A stretch of 64,000 nucleotides of DNA from an uncultured Collinsella sp. (GTDB lineage: Bacteria > Actinomycetota > Coriobacteriia > Coriobacteriales > Coriobacteriaceae): assembly GCA_900545445.1 (NCBI GenBank), contig UQZH01000004.1, positions 1 to 64,000 of the forward strand, in the 5' to 3' direction. Shown here piece after piece: positions 34,210-42,324 of the stretch (the stretch's first letter is position 1; the number at the start of each line of letters is the position of its first letter). A program made the position numbers and the translations under genes. The notes beneath the pieces were generated by a model. The model was not told where the DNA came from, did no database searches, and saw only the letters and a list, made by a program, of their open reading frames with translations.

Positions 34210-35141
34210 TGGGCGAGGAGACTTTTGAGCTGCATCCCGGTGATGCGTTGTATCCAGATACCGTTTTGGAGCTCTCTGATGTACCCCAGACGCTGTTCGT
34301 GCGTGGCGACCCGGAGGTGCTTTCGACGCCGGCACTCTCCATCATCGGCGCTCGCAAGGCCTCGCCGTACGGCCTGGCCGTGGCAGAACTGGCCGCGACA
34401 GTTGCGGTCGAGGCGGGGGTGACGGTGGTCTCGGGCGGCGCGGTCGGCTGCGACCAGGCCTCGGGTTGGGCCGCGGTCAACGCCGGTGGCAGGCACGTCG
34501 TGGTGTTGGGTACGGGCGCCGACGTGGTCTACCCGCGCTCGAGTGCGGGGCTCATCGCGCGCACGATCGATACGGGCGGCGCGGTCGTGTCCATCTCGCC
34601 TTGGGGTATGGGGCCACGTAAGTTTGCCTTCCCGCGGCGTAACCGGGTGATCGCCGCGCTTTCGCAGGCGCTCTTCGTTTCGGAGGCTGGCATGCCTTCG
34701 GGCACGTTCTCGACGGCGGAGGCCGCCATGGACCTGGGTCGCGAGCTTCTTGCCGTGCCGGGTTCGATTTTGTCACCCGAGTCGCGCGGTACTAACTACC
34801 TCATTGCCAACGGGGCCTGCTGCATTATTGACGAGGAGTCAATCGAGATGGCCATCTCGCGAATCTACGGCACCCTGCGCTATTCGCGTCCTGATGCACC
34901 CGGTATCGCAGATCTGGACCCCACGCAGCAGGCCGTGATGCATGCGCTCATCGCCTCGCCGCTCAAGGTCGACGACATCGCGGCACTCGTCTCGCTCGAT
35001 GCCGTCGGCGTGCTCAAACTTCTGGGTTCGCTCGAACTCGAGGGCCTCATCGAGCGCATGATGGATGGAAGGTATGCGCCCTCCAAGTTTGCCCTTCACG
35101 CCCAGACGCCCTTCGGTCACAATGGAAAACGTGTCAATTAG
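34209..35141 (+). CDS. dprA: DNA-processing protein DprA
   Basis: DprA loads RecA on incoming single-stranded DNA during transformation. The 310-residue product has the Rossmann-like DprA domain (LSIIGARKASPYG, TVVSGGAVGCDQASGWAAV, FPRRNRVIAALS, GTFSTAEAAMDLGRELLAVPG) and a C-terminal winged-helix domain (about residues 240-300). The N-terminal SAM-like helices of longer DprA proteins are absent. ATG 34209 overlaps the comM stop codon. Confidence 0.94.
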   Translation: MGEETFELHPGDALYPDTVLELSDVPQTLFVRGDPEVLSTPALSIIGARKASPYGLAVAELAATVAVEAGVTVVSGGAVGCDQASGWAAVNAGGRHVVVLGTGADVVYPRSSAGLIARTIDTGGAVVSISPWGMGPRKFAFPRRNRVIAALSQALFVSEAGMPSGTFSTAEAAMDLGRELLAVPGSILSPESRGTNYLIANGACCIIDEESIEMAISRIYGTLRYSRPDAPGIADLDPTQQAVMHALIASPLKVDDIAALVSLDAVGVLKLLGSLELEGLIERMMDGRYAPSKFALHAQTPFGHNGKRVN

Positions 35142-35155
35142 AAAGGTGTTTGCAG

Positions 35156-36493
35156 ATGCTGTTTGATCAGGTGACGGTTATCGGTGGCGGTCTGGCGGGA
35201 TCGGAATGCGCGATTCAGCTGGCAGATCGCGGGTTCGCCGTAAAGCTGTGCGAGATGCGCCCGCAGGTGAGCTCTCCTGCCCACCATACCGATCACTTGG
35301 CGGAGCTCGTCTGCTCCAATTCGTTTAAATCGACCCGTCCCGATTCCGCCGCCGGTCTGCTGAAGGCCGAGCTCGAGCGCATGGGCTCTGTGCTGCTCGA
35401 CTGCGCTCATCGTGCGGCCGTTCCTGCCGGCGGCGCCCTGGCGGTCGACCGCGTCAAGTTTTCCGAGCTCGTCGAGGCTGAGGTTGCCGCCCGCCCCAAT
35501 ATCGAGGTCGTCCACGGCGAGGTCACCCAGATTCCCGAGGGTCATGTGGTTATCGCCGCGGGCCCCCTATGCTCGCCGGCATTGAGCGAGGAGGTCATGA
35601 AGCTCGTCGGTGGTGACGCCCTGGCGTTCTTTGACGCGGCCGCCCCGATTGTCGATGCCTCTACGCTCGATATGGACGTGCTGTTCTCGCAGTCGCGCTA
35701 TGAGGAGCAGGGGAGTGGCGACTATCTCAATGCCCCGCTCAACAAGGAAGAGTACGAGGCCTTTATCGAGGCGCTTACCACGGCCGATCGCGTGGTGCTC
35801 AAGGATTTTGAGGGCGGGGACCTGTTCCAGGCCTGCCAGCCTGCCGAGGAGGTTGCGCGCACGGGCAAGGATGCCATCCGCTTTGGCGCCATGAAGCCCG
35901 TCGGGCTCACCGACCCGCGCACCGGTCGCCGTCCCTGGGCGGCAATTCAGCTGCGCGCCGAGAACAAGGAGAAGACCGCCTATAACCTGGTTGGCTTCCA
36001 GACCAACCTGACCTTCGGCGAACAGAAGCGCGTCTTCCATATGGTTCCCGGCCTGGAGAACGCCGAGTTCTTCCGCTACGGCGTTATGCACCGCAACACC
36101 TTTGTCGATGCTCCGCACGTGCTCGACGGCACCTTTGCCGTTCCCGGCACGAGCGTGCGTCTTGCCGGTCAGATTACTGGTACCGAGGGGTACATGGAGG
36201 CCGTGGCGACGGGTCTGCTCGCTGCGCTCAACACCTATGCCGAGGCCATCGGGGCCGCGGGCGTCGAGCTGCCGCTCGTGGGCGCCCTGGGCGCGCTTGT
36301 GGGGTATGCGACCGATCCGGCTACGGTGGGCTACCAGCCCATGCACGTCAACTTTGGTCTTGTGCCGCCGCTCGAGGACGGTAAGCGTCGCAGCAAGCGC
36401 GATCGTTACCAGGCTTACGCGGACCGCGCCCTCAAGGCCCTGGATGCCTATCTGGAATCGCGCTCCGATCTGTTTGGAGGCGAGAGGTCATAG
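35156..36493 (+). CDS. trmFO: tRNA (uracil-5-)-methyltransferase TrmFO
   Basis: Folate- and FAD-dependent enzyme making ribothymidine at tRNA position 54. The 445-residue product has the FAD-binding GGGLAGSECAIQLADRG motif, the family block SNSFKSTRPDSAAGLLKAE, and QITGTEGYMEAVATGLLAA near the C-terminus. ATG 35156 is nine bases after GAAAGG; the TTG at 35150 is too close. The stop codon overlaps the likely start of the recombinase gene. Confidence 0.95.
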   Translation: MLFDQVTVIGGGLAGSECAIQLADRGFAVKLCEMRPQVSSPAHHTDHLAELVCSNSFKSTRPDSAAGLLKAELERMGSVLLDCAHRAAVPAGGALAVDRVKFSELVEAEVAARPNIEVVHGEVTQIPEGHVVIAAGPLCSPALSEEVMKLVGGDALAFFDAAAPIVDASTLDMDVLFSQSRYEEQGSGDYLNAPLNKEEYEAFIEALTTADRVVLKDFEGGDLFQACQPAEEVARTGKDAIRFGAMKPVGLTDPRTGRRPWAAIQLRAENKEKTAYNLVGFQTNLTFGEQKRVFHMVPGLENAEFFRYGVMHRNTFVDAPHVLDGTFAVPGTSVRLAGQITGTEGYMEAVATGLLAALNTYAEAIGAAGVELPLVGALGALVGYATDPATVGYQPMHVNFGLVPPLEDGKRRSKRDRYQAYADRALKALDAYLESRSDLFGGERS

Positions 36494-37410
36494 CTTTTGA
36501 CCTGTACGATGCCGTCGACTCGTTCATTGCCTACATTGCACGCGTCGAAGGACTCGCTCCCAATACGGTAACCGCCTACACCTCGCGGCTCGAGCGCTTC
36601 GCCGCGTGGTGCGAACGTGAGGACGTCGACGCTCGCGCCGCCGACGTACGGACCGTTCGTTCCTATTTGGCCGAGCTGTCGCGTGGCCAGGTGGCGGCTC
36701 GGACCCTTGCGGCGCATCTGTCTGCCATTCGCTCGCTCTATCGGTGGATGGCTGCCGAGGGAATCGTTGAGGGCGATGCGGTCTCGGCGATATCCTCGCC
36801 CAAACTGCCGCGCGATCTTCCCGGTGTGCTGACGACCCGGCAAGTCGAGGCGTTGCTCAAGGCCCCCGACACCTCGACGCCTTCGGGGCTGCGTGATGCG
36901 GCGATGCTCGAGCTGCTCTATGCCTCCGGCGCGCGAATCTCGGAGCTCGCGGCGCTCAACGTGGAGTCCATTGCTTGGTCAGAGCGAACGCTGCGACTTT
37001 GGGGCAAGGGGAGCAAGGAGCGTATCGTGCCCCTCTATCGGCGCGCTCTCGAGGCGACTCGTCGCTATATTGAGGAGGGGAGGCCACAGCTCCTTGCGCA
37101 GGCAAAGCGCAGCGACGATGCGAACGGCGTGCATCCGCTGTTTATCTCGGCGCGCGGAAACCGCATGAGTGCCGCCATGCTCAGAAGGCGGTTCCACATG
37201 CTTGCGGCACTTGCCGGCATTCCTGCCGACATCGCCCCGCATGCGATGCGCCACACCTTTGCGACCGACCTGCTCGAGGGCGGCGCGGATCTGCGCTCGG
37301 TTCAGGAGCTGCTGGGGCATGCGAGCTTGTCCACGACGCAGATCTATACGCACCTCACGCCCGACCGACTAAAGCGCGCCGTGAGTCAGGCACACCCCCG
37401 CGGCGAGTAG
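36490..37410 (+). CDS. XerC/XerD-type tyrosine recombinase, possible non-canonical start
   Basis: A site-specific recombinase resolving chromosome dimers. The catalytic residues are all present: R149 (ARISELAAL), K173, H251 and R254 (HAMRH), H277 (LGHAS) and nucleophile Y286, counting from 36490. The first ATG in frame (36667) falls inside the protein and would delete the core-binding domain. In-frame sequence upstream encodes a good one (FDLYDAVDSFIAYIARVEGL, then APNTVTAYTSRL). No ATG, GTG or TTG is available there, so the start may be ATA 36490, nine bases after GGAGG and overlapping the trmFO stop, or CTG 36502. The trmFO-xer order matches the codV arrangement of Firmicutes. Confidence 0.85.
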   Translation: MAFDLYDAVDSFIAYIARVEGLAPNTVTAYTSRLERFAAWCEREDVDARAADVRTVRSYLAELSRGQVAARTLAAHLSAIRSLYRWMAAEGIVEGDAVSAISSPKLPRDLPGVLTTRQVEALLKAPDTSTPSGLRDAAMLELLYASGARISELAALNVESIAWSERTLRLWGKGSKERIVPLYRRALEATRRYIEEGRPQLLAQAKRSDDANGVHPLFISARGNRMSAAMLRRRFHMLAALAGIPADIAPHAMRHTFATDLLEGGADLRSVQELLGHASLSTTQIYTHLTPDRLKRAVSQAHPRGE

Positions 37411-37457
37411 GAGAAGGGCCTCCCGCGCGCACCGAGGTGTGTGGTTTTGATTGCGGG

Positions 37458-37486
37458 TTGGCAGGAAGAGGCAATCCTGCTATCAT
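37458..37486 (+). promoter_or_regulatory. Promoter of rpsB-tsf
   Basis: TTGGCA at 37458-37463 and TATCAT at 37481-37486 with a 17-base spacer and TGC before the -10 box. Transcription should begin near 37493, giving a leader of about 135 bases. Confidence 0.75.
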
Positions 37487-37493
37487 TCATCGG

Positions 37494-37627
37494 GTTGCTT
37501 CACGGCAACAGGTTTTTATCACGCACGCGCGGCTACTTCATACCGTGGTGCCCGGGCTTTGGTAGCACATGTCCGGGTTGGTTTTGGAGGATGACCCCGC
37601 GCGGAGGCAAACCACAGGAGGTTTAAT
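37494..37627 (+). promoter_or_regulatory. Structured 5' leader of rpsB
   Basis: The leader contains a GTTGC/GCAAC hairpin (37494-37509) followed by AGGTTTTT, which resembles a weak attenuator. A second stem follows (CCCGG 37551-37555 with CCGGG 37573-37577), then a purine-rich run to the AGGAGG ribosome-binding site. Ribosomal protein leaders often bind their own product, so S2 autoregulation is a reasonable inference. Confidence 0.45.
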
Positions 37628-38356
37628 ATGGCTACCAAGATTAATATCCGCACCCTGCTCGAGGCCGGCTGCCACTTCGGTCACCAGACCCGTCGCTGGA
37701 ACCCCAAGATGAAGCCGTTCATCTTCGGTGAGCGCAACGGCATCTACATCCTCGACCTCAAGCAGACCATCCTTGACGCCGACCAGGCCTACACCTTCGT
37801 CAAAAACGTCGCCAAGGGCGGCAACGTGCTGTTCGTCGGCACCAAGAAGCAGGCTCAGGAGGCCGTTAAGAACGCCGCTGAGCGCGCCAACATGCCTTAC
37901 ATCAACCAGCGTTGGCTCGGCGGCATGCTGACCAACTTCGTCACCATCCGCTCCCGCATCAACCGCATGGAGGAGCTCGAGGCCATGGTCGAGGACGGCC
38001 GCATGGCTGTGCTGCCCAAGAAGGAGCAGGCAGTGCTCGGCAAGGAGCTCGCTAAGCTCCAGACCAACCTCGGTGGCGCCCGCGACATGAAGGGCCTGCC
38101 CCAGGCTCTCTTCGTCATCGACACCAAGCGCGAGGAGAACGCCATCAAGGAGGCCCAGCGCCTGAACATCCCCGTCGTCGCCCTGATCGACACCAACTCC
38201 GATCCCGACGAGGTCGAGTACGGCATCCCCTGCAACGATGACGCCATCTCCGCTGTCACCCTTATGTGCGAGCTCATGGCCGACGCCTGCCTCGCTGGCT
38301 CCGGCAAGGAGCAGGTCTCCGAGGCCGAGATGGCCGCCGAGCCCAAGGCCGAGTAA
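37628..38356 (+). CDS. rpsB: 30S ribosomal protein S2
   Basis: The 242-residue product has the S2 hallmarks: LLEAGCHFGHQTRRWNPKM, FVGTKKQAQEAV, NQRWLGGMLTNF, and LIDTNSDPDEVEYGIPCNDDA. S2 joins the small subunit late and contacts S1-like factors. It is followed by tsf, the universal bacterial pairing. CAGGAGG precedes the ATG. Confidence 0.97.
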   Translation: MATKINIRTLLEAGCHFGHQTRRWNPKMKPFIFGERNGIYILDLKQTILDADQAYTFVKNVAKGGNVLFVGTKKQAQEAVKNAAERANMPYINQRWLGGMLTNFVTIRSRINRMEELEAMVEDGRMAVLPKKEQAVLGKELAKLQTNLGGARDMKGLPQALFVIDTKREENAIKEAQRLNIPVVALIDTNSDPDEVEYGIPCNDDAISAVTLMCELMADACLAGSGKEQVSEAEMAAEPKAE

Positions 38357-38401
38357 ATCAGTCCTATTTAAGTCTTTTTCATCTCTTTGAAAGGAACCAC
38401 A

Positions 38402-39271
38402 ATGGCCCAGATTACTGCCGCTATGGTCAAGCAGCTCCGCGAGATGACCGACTCCCCGATGATGGAGTGCAAGAAGGCTCTCGTCGAGGCTGACGGCGAC
38501 ATGGACGTCGCTGTTGACGTTCTGCGCAAGAACGGCCTCGCCAAGGCTGCCAAGAAGGCTGGCCGTGAGACCAACGAGGGCGCTGTCGCCGCGTTCGTCT
38601 CCGAGGACGGCAAGTCCGGCGCTCTGCTCGAGCTTTCCTGCGAGACCGACTTCGTCGGCTCCAACGCCAAGTTCACCGGCTTTGCTTCCAAGGTCGCCGA
38701 GGTTGTCGCTACCACCGAGCCGGCCGATGTCGATGCTCTTCTCGAGAAGCCGATGGGCGAGGAGACCGTTTCCTCCGAGCTCACCGAGATGATTCACATC
38801 ATGGGCGAGAACATGAAGATCGCTCGTTTCTCCGCCCGCAAGGCCGAGAACGGCGCTCTCGCTTCTTACATCCACATGGGTGGTAAGATCGGCGTCCTCG
38901 TCGAGTTCGCTTTCGAGAAGGCCGAGACCGCTCAGGCCGAGTCCTTCAAGACCTTCGCTCACGACGTTGCCCTTCAGGTTGCCGCCGTCGCCCCGATTTG
39001 CGCTACCCGCGATCAGGTTCCGGCCGAGACCGTCGAGCACGAGAAGGAGATCTACATGGCTCAGGCTGCCGAGTCCGGTAAGCCCGAGGCTATCCAGGAG
39101 AAGATGGCTGTTGGCCGTCTGGAGAAGTTCTACAAGCAGTCCGTGCTCACCGAGCAGGAGTTCATCAAGGACAGCTCCCTCACCATCAAGAAGTACGCTG
39201 AGCAGGTCTCCAAGGAGCTCGGCGATAGCATTACCGTCGTTGCCTTCGACCGTCTGGTCCGTGGCGAGTAA
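38402..39271 (+). CDS. tsf: Elongation factor Ts
   Basis: Nucleotide exchange factor for EF-Tu. The 289-residue product has the N-terminal UBA-like domain (MVKQLREMTDSPMMECKKAL) and the core ETDFVGSNAKF motif. ATG 38402 has AAAGG seven bases upstream; the in-frame TTG at 38387 has no ribosome-binding site. It ends the rpsB operon at a strong terminator. Confidence 0.97.
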   Translation: MAQITAAMVKQLREMTDSPMMECKKALVEADGDMDVAVDVLRKNGLAKAAKKAGRETNEGAVAAFVSEDGKSGALLELSCETDFVGSNAKFTGFASKVAEVVATTEPADVDALLEKPMGEETVSSELTEMIHIMGENMKIARFSARKAENGALASYIHMGGKIGVLVEFAFEKAETAQAESFKTFAHDVALQVAAVAPICATRDQVPAETVEHEKEIYMAQAAESGKPEAIQEKMAVGRLEKFYKQSVLTEQEFIKDSSLTIKKYAEQVSKELGDSITVVAFDRLVRGE

Positions 39272-39294
39272 ATAAGCTCTTGTAGCTGGTAATG

Positions 39295-39329
39295 AGCAGG
39301 CTGTGGGTTTTACTCACAGCCTGCTTTTT
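39295..39329 (+). terminator. Rho-independent terminator after tsf
   Basis: A perfect 11-base-pair stem (39295-39305 with 39315-39325), loop of nine, followed by TTTTC. Confidence 0.92.
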
Positions 39330-39350
39330 CATGGCTCTTATCAGAGCCTT

Positions 39351-39359
39351 TGCTATCAT
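39351..39359 (+). promoter_or_regulatory. Extended -10 element upstream of pyrH
   Basis: TGC directly followed by TATCAT (39354-39359), the same string as at rpsB and adhE. No good -35 box is present at the usual distance, so promoter strength would rely on the extended -10. Confidence 0.5.
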
Positions 39360-39388
39360 ATTGAGAGTCTAATTAAAGGAGGATCGCT

Positions 39389-40111
39389 TTGTCCGACATC
39401 CGATATAAACGCGTGCTTCTGAAGCTTTCCGGCGAAGCACTGATGGGCGACGGCCAATATGGTATCGACCCCAAGATTACCGACCATCTTGCCAAGCAGG
39501 TCAAGGAGCTGCTCGCCGTTGGCCATGAGGTCGGCGTTGTTGTCGGCGGCGGCAACATTTTCCGCGGCATGGCCGGCGCTGCTGGTGGCATGGAGCGCGC
39601 CCAGGCCGACTACATGGGCATGCTGGCAACCGTTATGAACGCGCTCGCCCTGCAGGATGCCTTTGAGCACAACGATGTTCCCTGCCGCGTGATGAGCGCT
39701 ATCCAGATGAACGAGATCTGCGAGCCCTATATTCGCCGTCGCGCCATCAACCACCTTTCCAAGGGTAATGTCGTTATTTTTGCCGCCGGTTCGGGCAATC
39801 CGTACTTTACGACCGACACCGCCGCGGCTCTTCGTGCCTGCGAGATCGGTGCCGAGATTCTGATTAAGGCCACCAAGGTTGACGGCATCTACGACAAGGA
39901 TCCTGTCAAGTGTTCCGATGCCGTCCGTTTTGACAAGATTACCTATCACGAGGTTCTCGTCCGCGGTCTGCAGGTTATGGATTCCACGGCCACGGCGCTG
40001 TGCCAGGATAACCGTATGCCGATTTTGGTCCTCAACATCGATGGCGAGGACACCGTCAAACGCGCGCTTTCGGGTGAGCCCGTCGGCACGCTCGTCTATC
40101 AGGAGGATTAA
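39389..40111 (+). CDS. pyrH: Uridylate kinase
   Basis: Hexameric UMP kinase of the amino-acid-kinase fold. The 240-residue product has RVLLKLSGEALMG, VVGGGNIFRG, and the TKVDGIYDKDP motif. TTG 39389 follows a near-perfect AAAGGAGG. It opens the long pyrH-frr-uppS-cdsA-dxr-rseP-ispG-proS run. Confidence 0.97.
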   Translation: MSDIRYKRVLLKLSGEALMGDGQYGIDPKITDHLAKQVKELLAVGHEVGVVVGGGNIFRGMAGAAGGMERAQADYMGMLATVMNALALQDAFEHNDVPCRVMSAIQMNEICEPYIRRRAINHLSKGNVVIFAAGSGNPYFTTDTAAALRACEIGAEILIKATKVDGIYDKDPVKCSDAVRFDKITYHEVLVRGLQVMDSTATALCQDNRMPILVLNIDGEDTVKRALSGEPVGTLVYQED

Positions 40112-40113
40112 GC

Positions 40114-40650
40114 ATGGCAGAGAACATCACCGCCCACATGGACAAGTCGCTCGAGTCCCTCAAGCACAACTTCTCCAAGGTTCGTACCGGCCGCGCTAAC
40201 GCCAACATTCTTTCCGATATCTCGGTCGATTACTACGGTGTCCCCACGCCGGTTACCCAGGTTGCCGCCGTTAAGACCCCCGAGGCTCACATGCTGCTCA
40301 TCGAGCCCTGGGACAAGGCGCTCGTCAACGCCATCGTGAAGGCTATCAGCGCTTCCGATCTGGGCATTACTCCCAACTCTGACGGTACCGTCGTGCGGCT
40401 GCCGTTCCCGGCTCCCACTGAGGAGCGTCGTCGCGAGCTCGTCAAGGAGTGCCGCGAGTATGCCGAGCAGGCCAAGGTCTCCATTCGCAACATCCGTCGT
40501 GACTTTAACAACAAGCTCGAGCGCGACGAAGAGCTCACCGAGGACGATGTCCGTCGCGAGCAGGCTAAGGTCCAGAAGCATACCGATGAGTATGTTGCCA
40601 AGGTCGAGGAGCTTCTGAAGGAAAAAGAAGCCGAGGTCATGGAGATCTAA
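40114..40650 (+). CDS. frr: Ribosome recycling factor
   Basis: Splits post-termination ribosomes with EF-G. The 178-residue product shows the RRF core: VRTGRANANILSDISVDYYGVPTPVTQVA and VRLPFPAPTEERRRELVKECREYAEQAKVSIRNIRRD. ATG 40114 is seven bases after AGGAGG, which overlaps the pyrH end. Confidence 0.97.
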   Translation: MAENITAHMDKSLESLKHNFSKVRTGRANANILSDISVDYYGVPTPVTQVAAVKTPEAHMLLIEPWDKALVNAIVKAISASDLGITPNSDGTVVRLPFPAPTEERRRELVKECREYAEQAKVSIRNIRRDFNNKLERDEELTEDDVRREQAKVQKHTDEYVAKVEELLKEKEAEVMEI

Positions 40651-40651
40651 G

Positions 40652-41446
40652 GTGCAATACGACGAGAACAAACTGGTCGAGTACTTTGCCGACGCCCCTG
40701 CGGGCGTCGGTTTTTCCGACCTTGACCTCAATAAGATCCCGCATCATATTTCGTGCATCATGGACGGTAACGGTCGCTGGGCCACGGCTCGCGGTCTTGC
40801 CCGCACCGAGGGCCACAAGGCTGGTATCGTCTCTCTGCGCGAGATCATTACCGCATGCGTGCGCTTGGGCGTCGACGTCCTTTCGGCCTATGCGTTTTCC
40901 ACCGAAAACTGGAATCGTCCGCAGCACGAGGTCAACGTTTTGATGCATTTGTTTGCCAAGACGTTTATTGATGAGCTGCCGCTGCTTAAGCGTGAAAACG
41001 TTCGCGTTGTCTTTTTGGGCGATATTTCCGCACTGCCCAAGAAGACCCGCGATGTCTTTGAGCGCGGTCTTGCCGAGTGCGCCGACCACACCGGCATGAC
41101 GCTGGCGCTTGCCGTCAATTACGGCGCCCGTGCCGAGATCACCCGTGCTGTCCGTCAGATTGCGCTCGATGTCGCCGCTGGCAAGATCGATCCTGCCTCT
41201 ATCGACGATGATATGGTTGCCTCGCACCTCTACACCGCTGGGCTACCCGATCCGGAGCTTGTGATTCGCACCTCCGGCGAGCTTCGCCTTTCGAACTATC
41301 TGCTGTGGCAGGTTGCCTATTCCGAGTTTTATGTCACCGATACCTATTGGCCTGACTTTGATCGTTGGGGTCTTGTCGACGCCATTTTGGCCTACCAGGG
41401 CCGCGACCGTAGGTTTGGTGGACTGAGCAAGACCGAGGAGGCTTAA
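40652..41446 (+). CDS. uppS: Undecaprenyl diphosphate synthase (cis-prenyltransferase)
   Basis: Makes the C55 lipid carrier for cell-wall synthesis. The 264-residue product has the cis-prenyltransferase motifs HISCIMDGNGRWATARGL, the HKAG segment, FSTENWNRP, and RTSGELRLSNYLLWQVAYSEFY. GTG 40652 lies one base after the frr stop. An N-terminal extension of about 30 residues precedes the core. Confidence 0.96.
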   Translation: MQYDENKLVEYFADAPAGVGFSDLDLNKIPHHISCIMDGNGRWATARGLARTEGHKAGIVSLREIITACVRLGVDVLSAYAFSTENWNRPQHEVNVLMHLFAKTFIDELPLLKRENVRVVFLGDISALPKKTRDVFERGLAECADHTGMTLALAVNYGARAEITRAVRQIALDVAAGKIDPASIDDDMVASHLYTAGLPDPELVIRTSGELRLSNYLLWQVAYSEFYVTDTYWPDFDRWGLVDAILAYQGRDRRFGGLSKTEEA

Positions 41447-41448
41447 TC

Positions 41449-42324
41449 GTGTCCGATCGTGCCAAGGCGTCTACTCCCAAGGCGCCTGCCGCCAAGAGCG
41501 GCGCGGCTGCGACTTCGTGGTTGGCCGGCTTTATTACCCGCGCCGCCGCAGGTATCGTCTACGCTGTCGTATTTATTCTCTGCCTGGTTTTGGGCATCGT
41601 TCCCACTGCCATCTTCGTCTCCGTCATGAGCGGCCTGTGCTGCTATGAGTTTTTTCGCATGACGAGGCTCGATGGCAAGGTGGCCAACGAGCGCTTGGGT
41701 ATCGCTGCCGCCGTTCTCTTTCCGCTCTCGGCGCTGGGCGACTCGCTGCTGTTGAATGCCCTGCTTTTTGCCCTGATGCTTGCGGTTGGCATTTGGTATG
41801 TCTGTTCGTCGCGTACTCGCATATCCGATGTAGCTGTGACGCTCATGGGTCCCATCTATACCGGTTTTATGCTGTCGGCCATTGTGCTGCTGCGCGATGC
41901 CGTGCCCGGTTTTGCCGGCGCCTTGCTTTCGGTGGGCGTTTGCGCGTCTCTCTGGGTCTCCGATTCGTTTGCCTACATCGTGGGCAGCCGTATCGGCAAG
42001 CACAAGATGGTTCCCAAGATTTCTCCCAAAAAGAGCTGGGAGGGCTTTTTCGGCGGCATCTTGGGCTCGATTCTCATCTGGCTCATTTTGTGGGCAACGC
42101 ATTTCTATAAGCTGAGCTTGCCCTATGCACTGCTGTGCGGCGTGGTCGTGTCCATCTTGGGCGTTATCGGCGACCTCATCGAGTCGCGCATCAAGCGCGG
42201 CGTGGGCGTCAAGGATTCCGGCAATCTGATTCCGGGCCATGGCGGCATGCTCGACCGTAGCGACTCGCTTATCTTTGGCTGCATTACCGCGCAGTTGCTT
42301 TTGATGATCGGAGGCGTGCTGTAA
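41449..42324 (+). CDS. cdsA: Phosphatidate cytidylyltransferase
   Basis: Produces CDP-diacylglycerol for phospholipid synthesis. The 291-residue protein has about seven transmembrane helices after a 25-residue Ala/Lys-rich tail. The family signature appears as SDSFAYIVGSRIGKHKMVPKISPKKSWEG and GDLIESRIKRGVGVKDSGNLIPGHGGMLDRSDSL. GTG 41449 follows GAGGAGG. Its stop overlaps the dxr start by one base. Confidence 0.96.
   Translation: MSDRAKASTPKAPAAKSGAAATSWLAGFITRAAAGIVYAVVFILCLVLGIVPTAIFVSVMSGLCCYEFFRMTRLDGKVANERLGIAAAVLFPLSALGDSLLLNALLFALMLAVGIWYVCSSRTRISDVAVTLMGPIYTGFMLSAIVLLRDAVPGFAGALLSVGVCASLWVSDSFAYIVGSRIGKHKMVPKISPKKSWEGFFGGILGSILIWLILWATHFYKLSLPYALLCGVVVSILGVIGDLIESRIKRGVGVKDSGNLIPGHGGMLDRSDSLIFGCITAQLLLMIGGVL

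Noticed and set aside
37441..37626. Short open frame before rpsB
   Set aside because: It covers the rpsB promoter and leader, lacks a ribosome-binding site and has no coding character.
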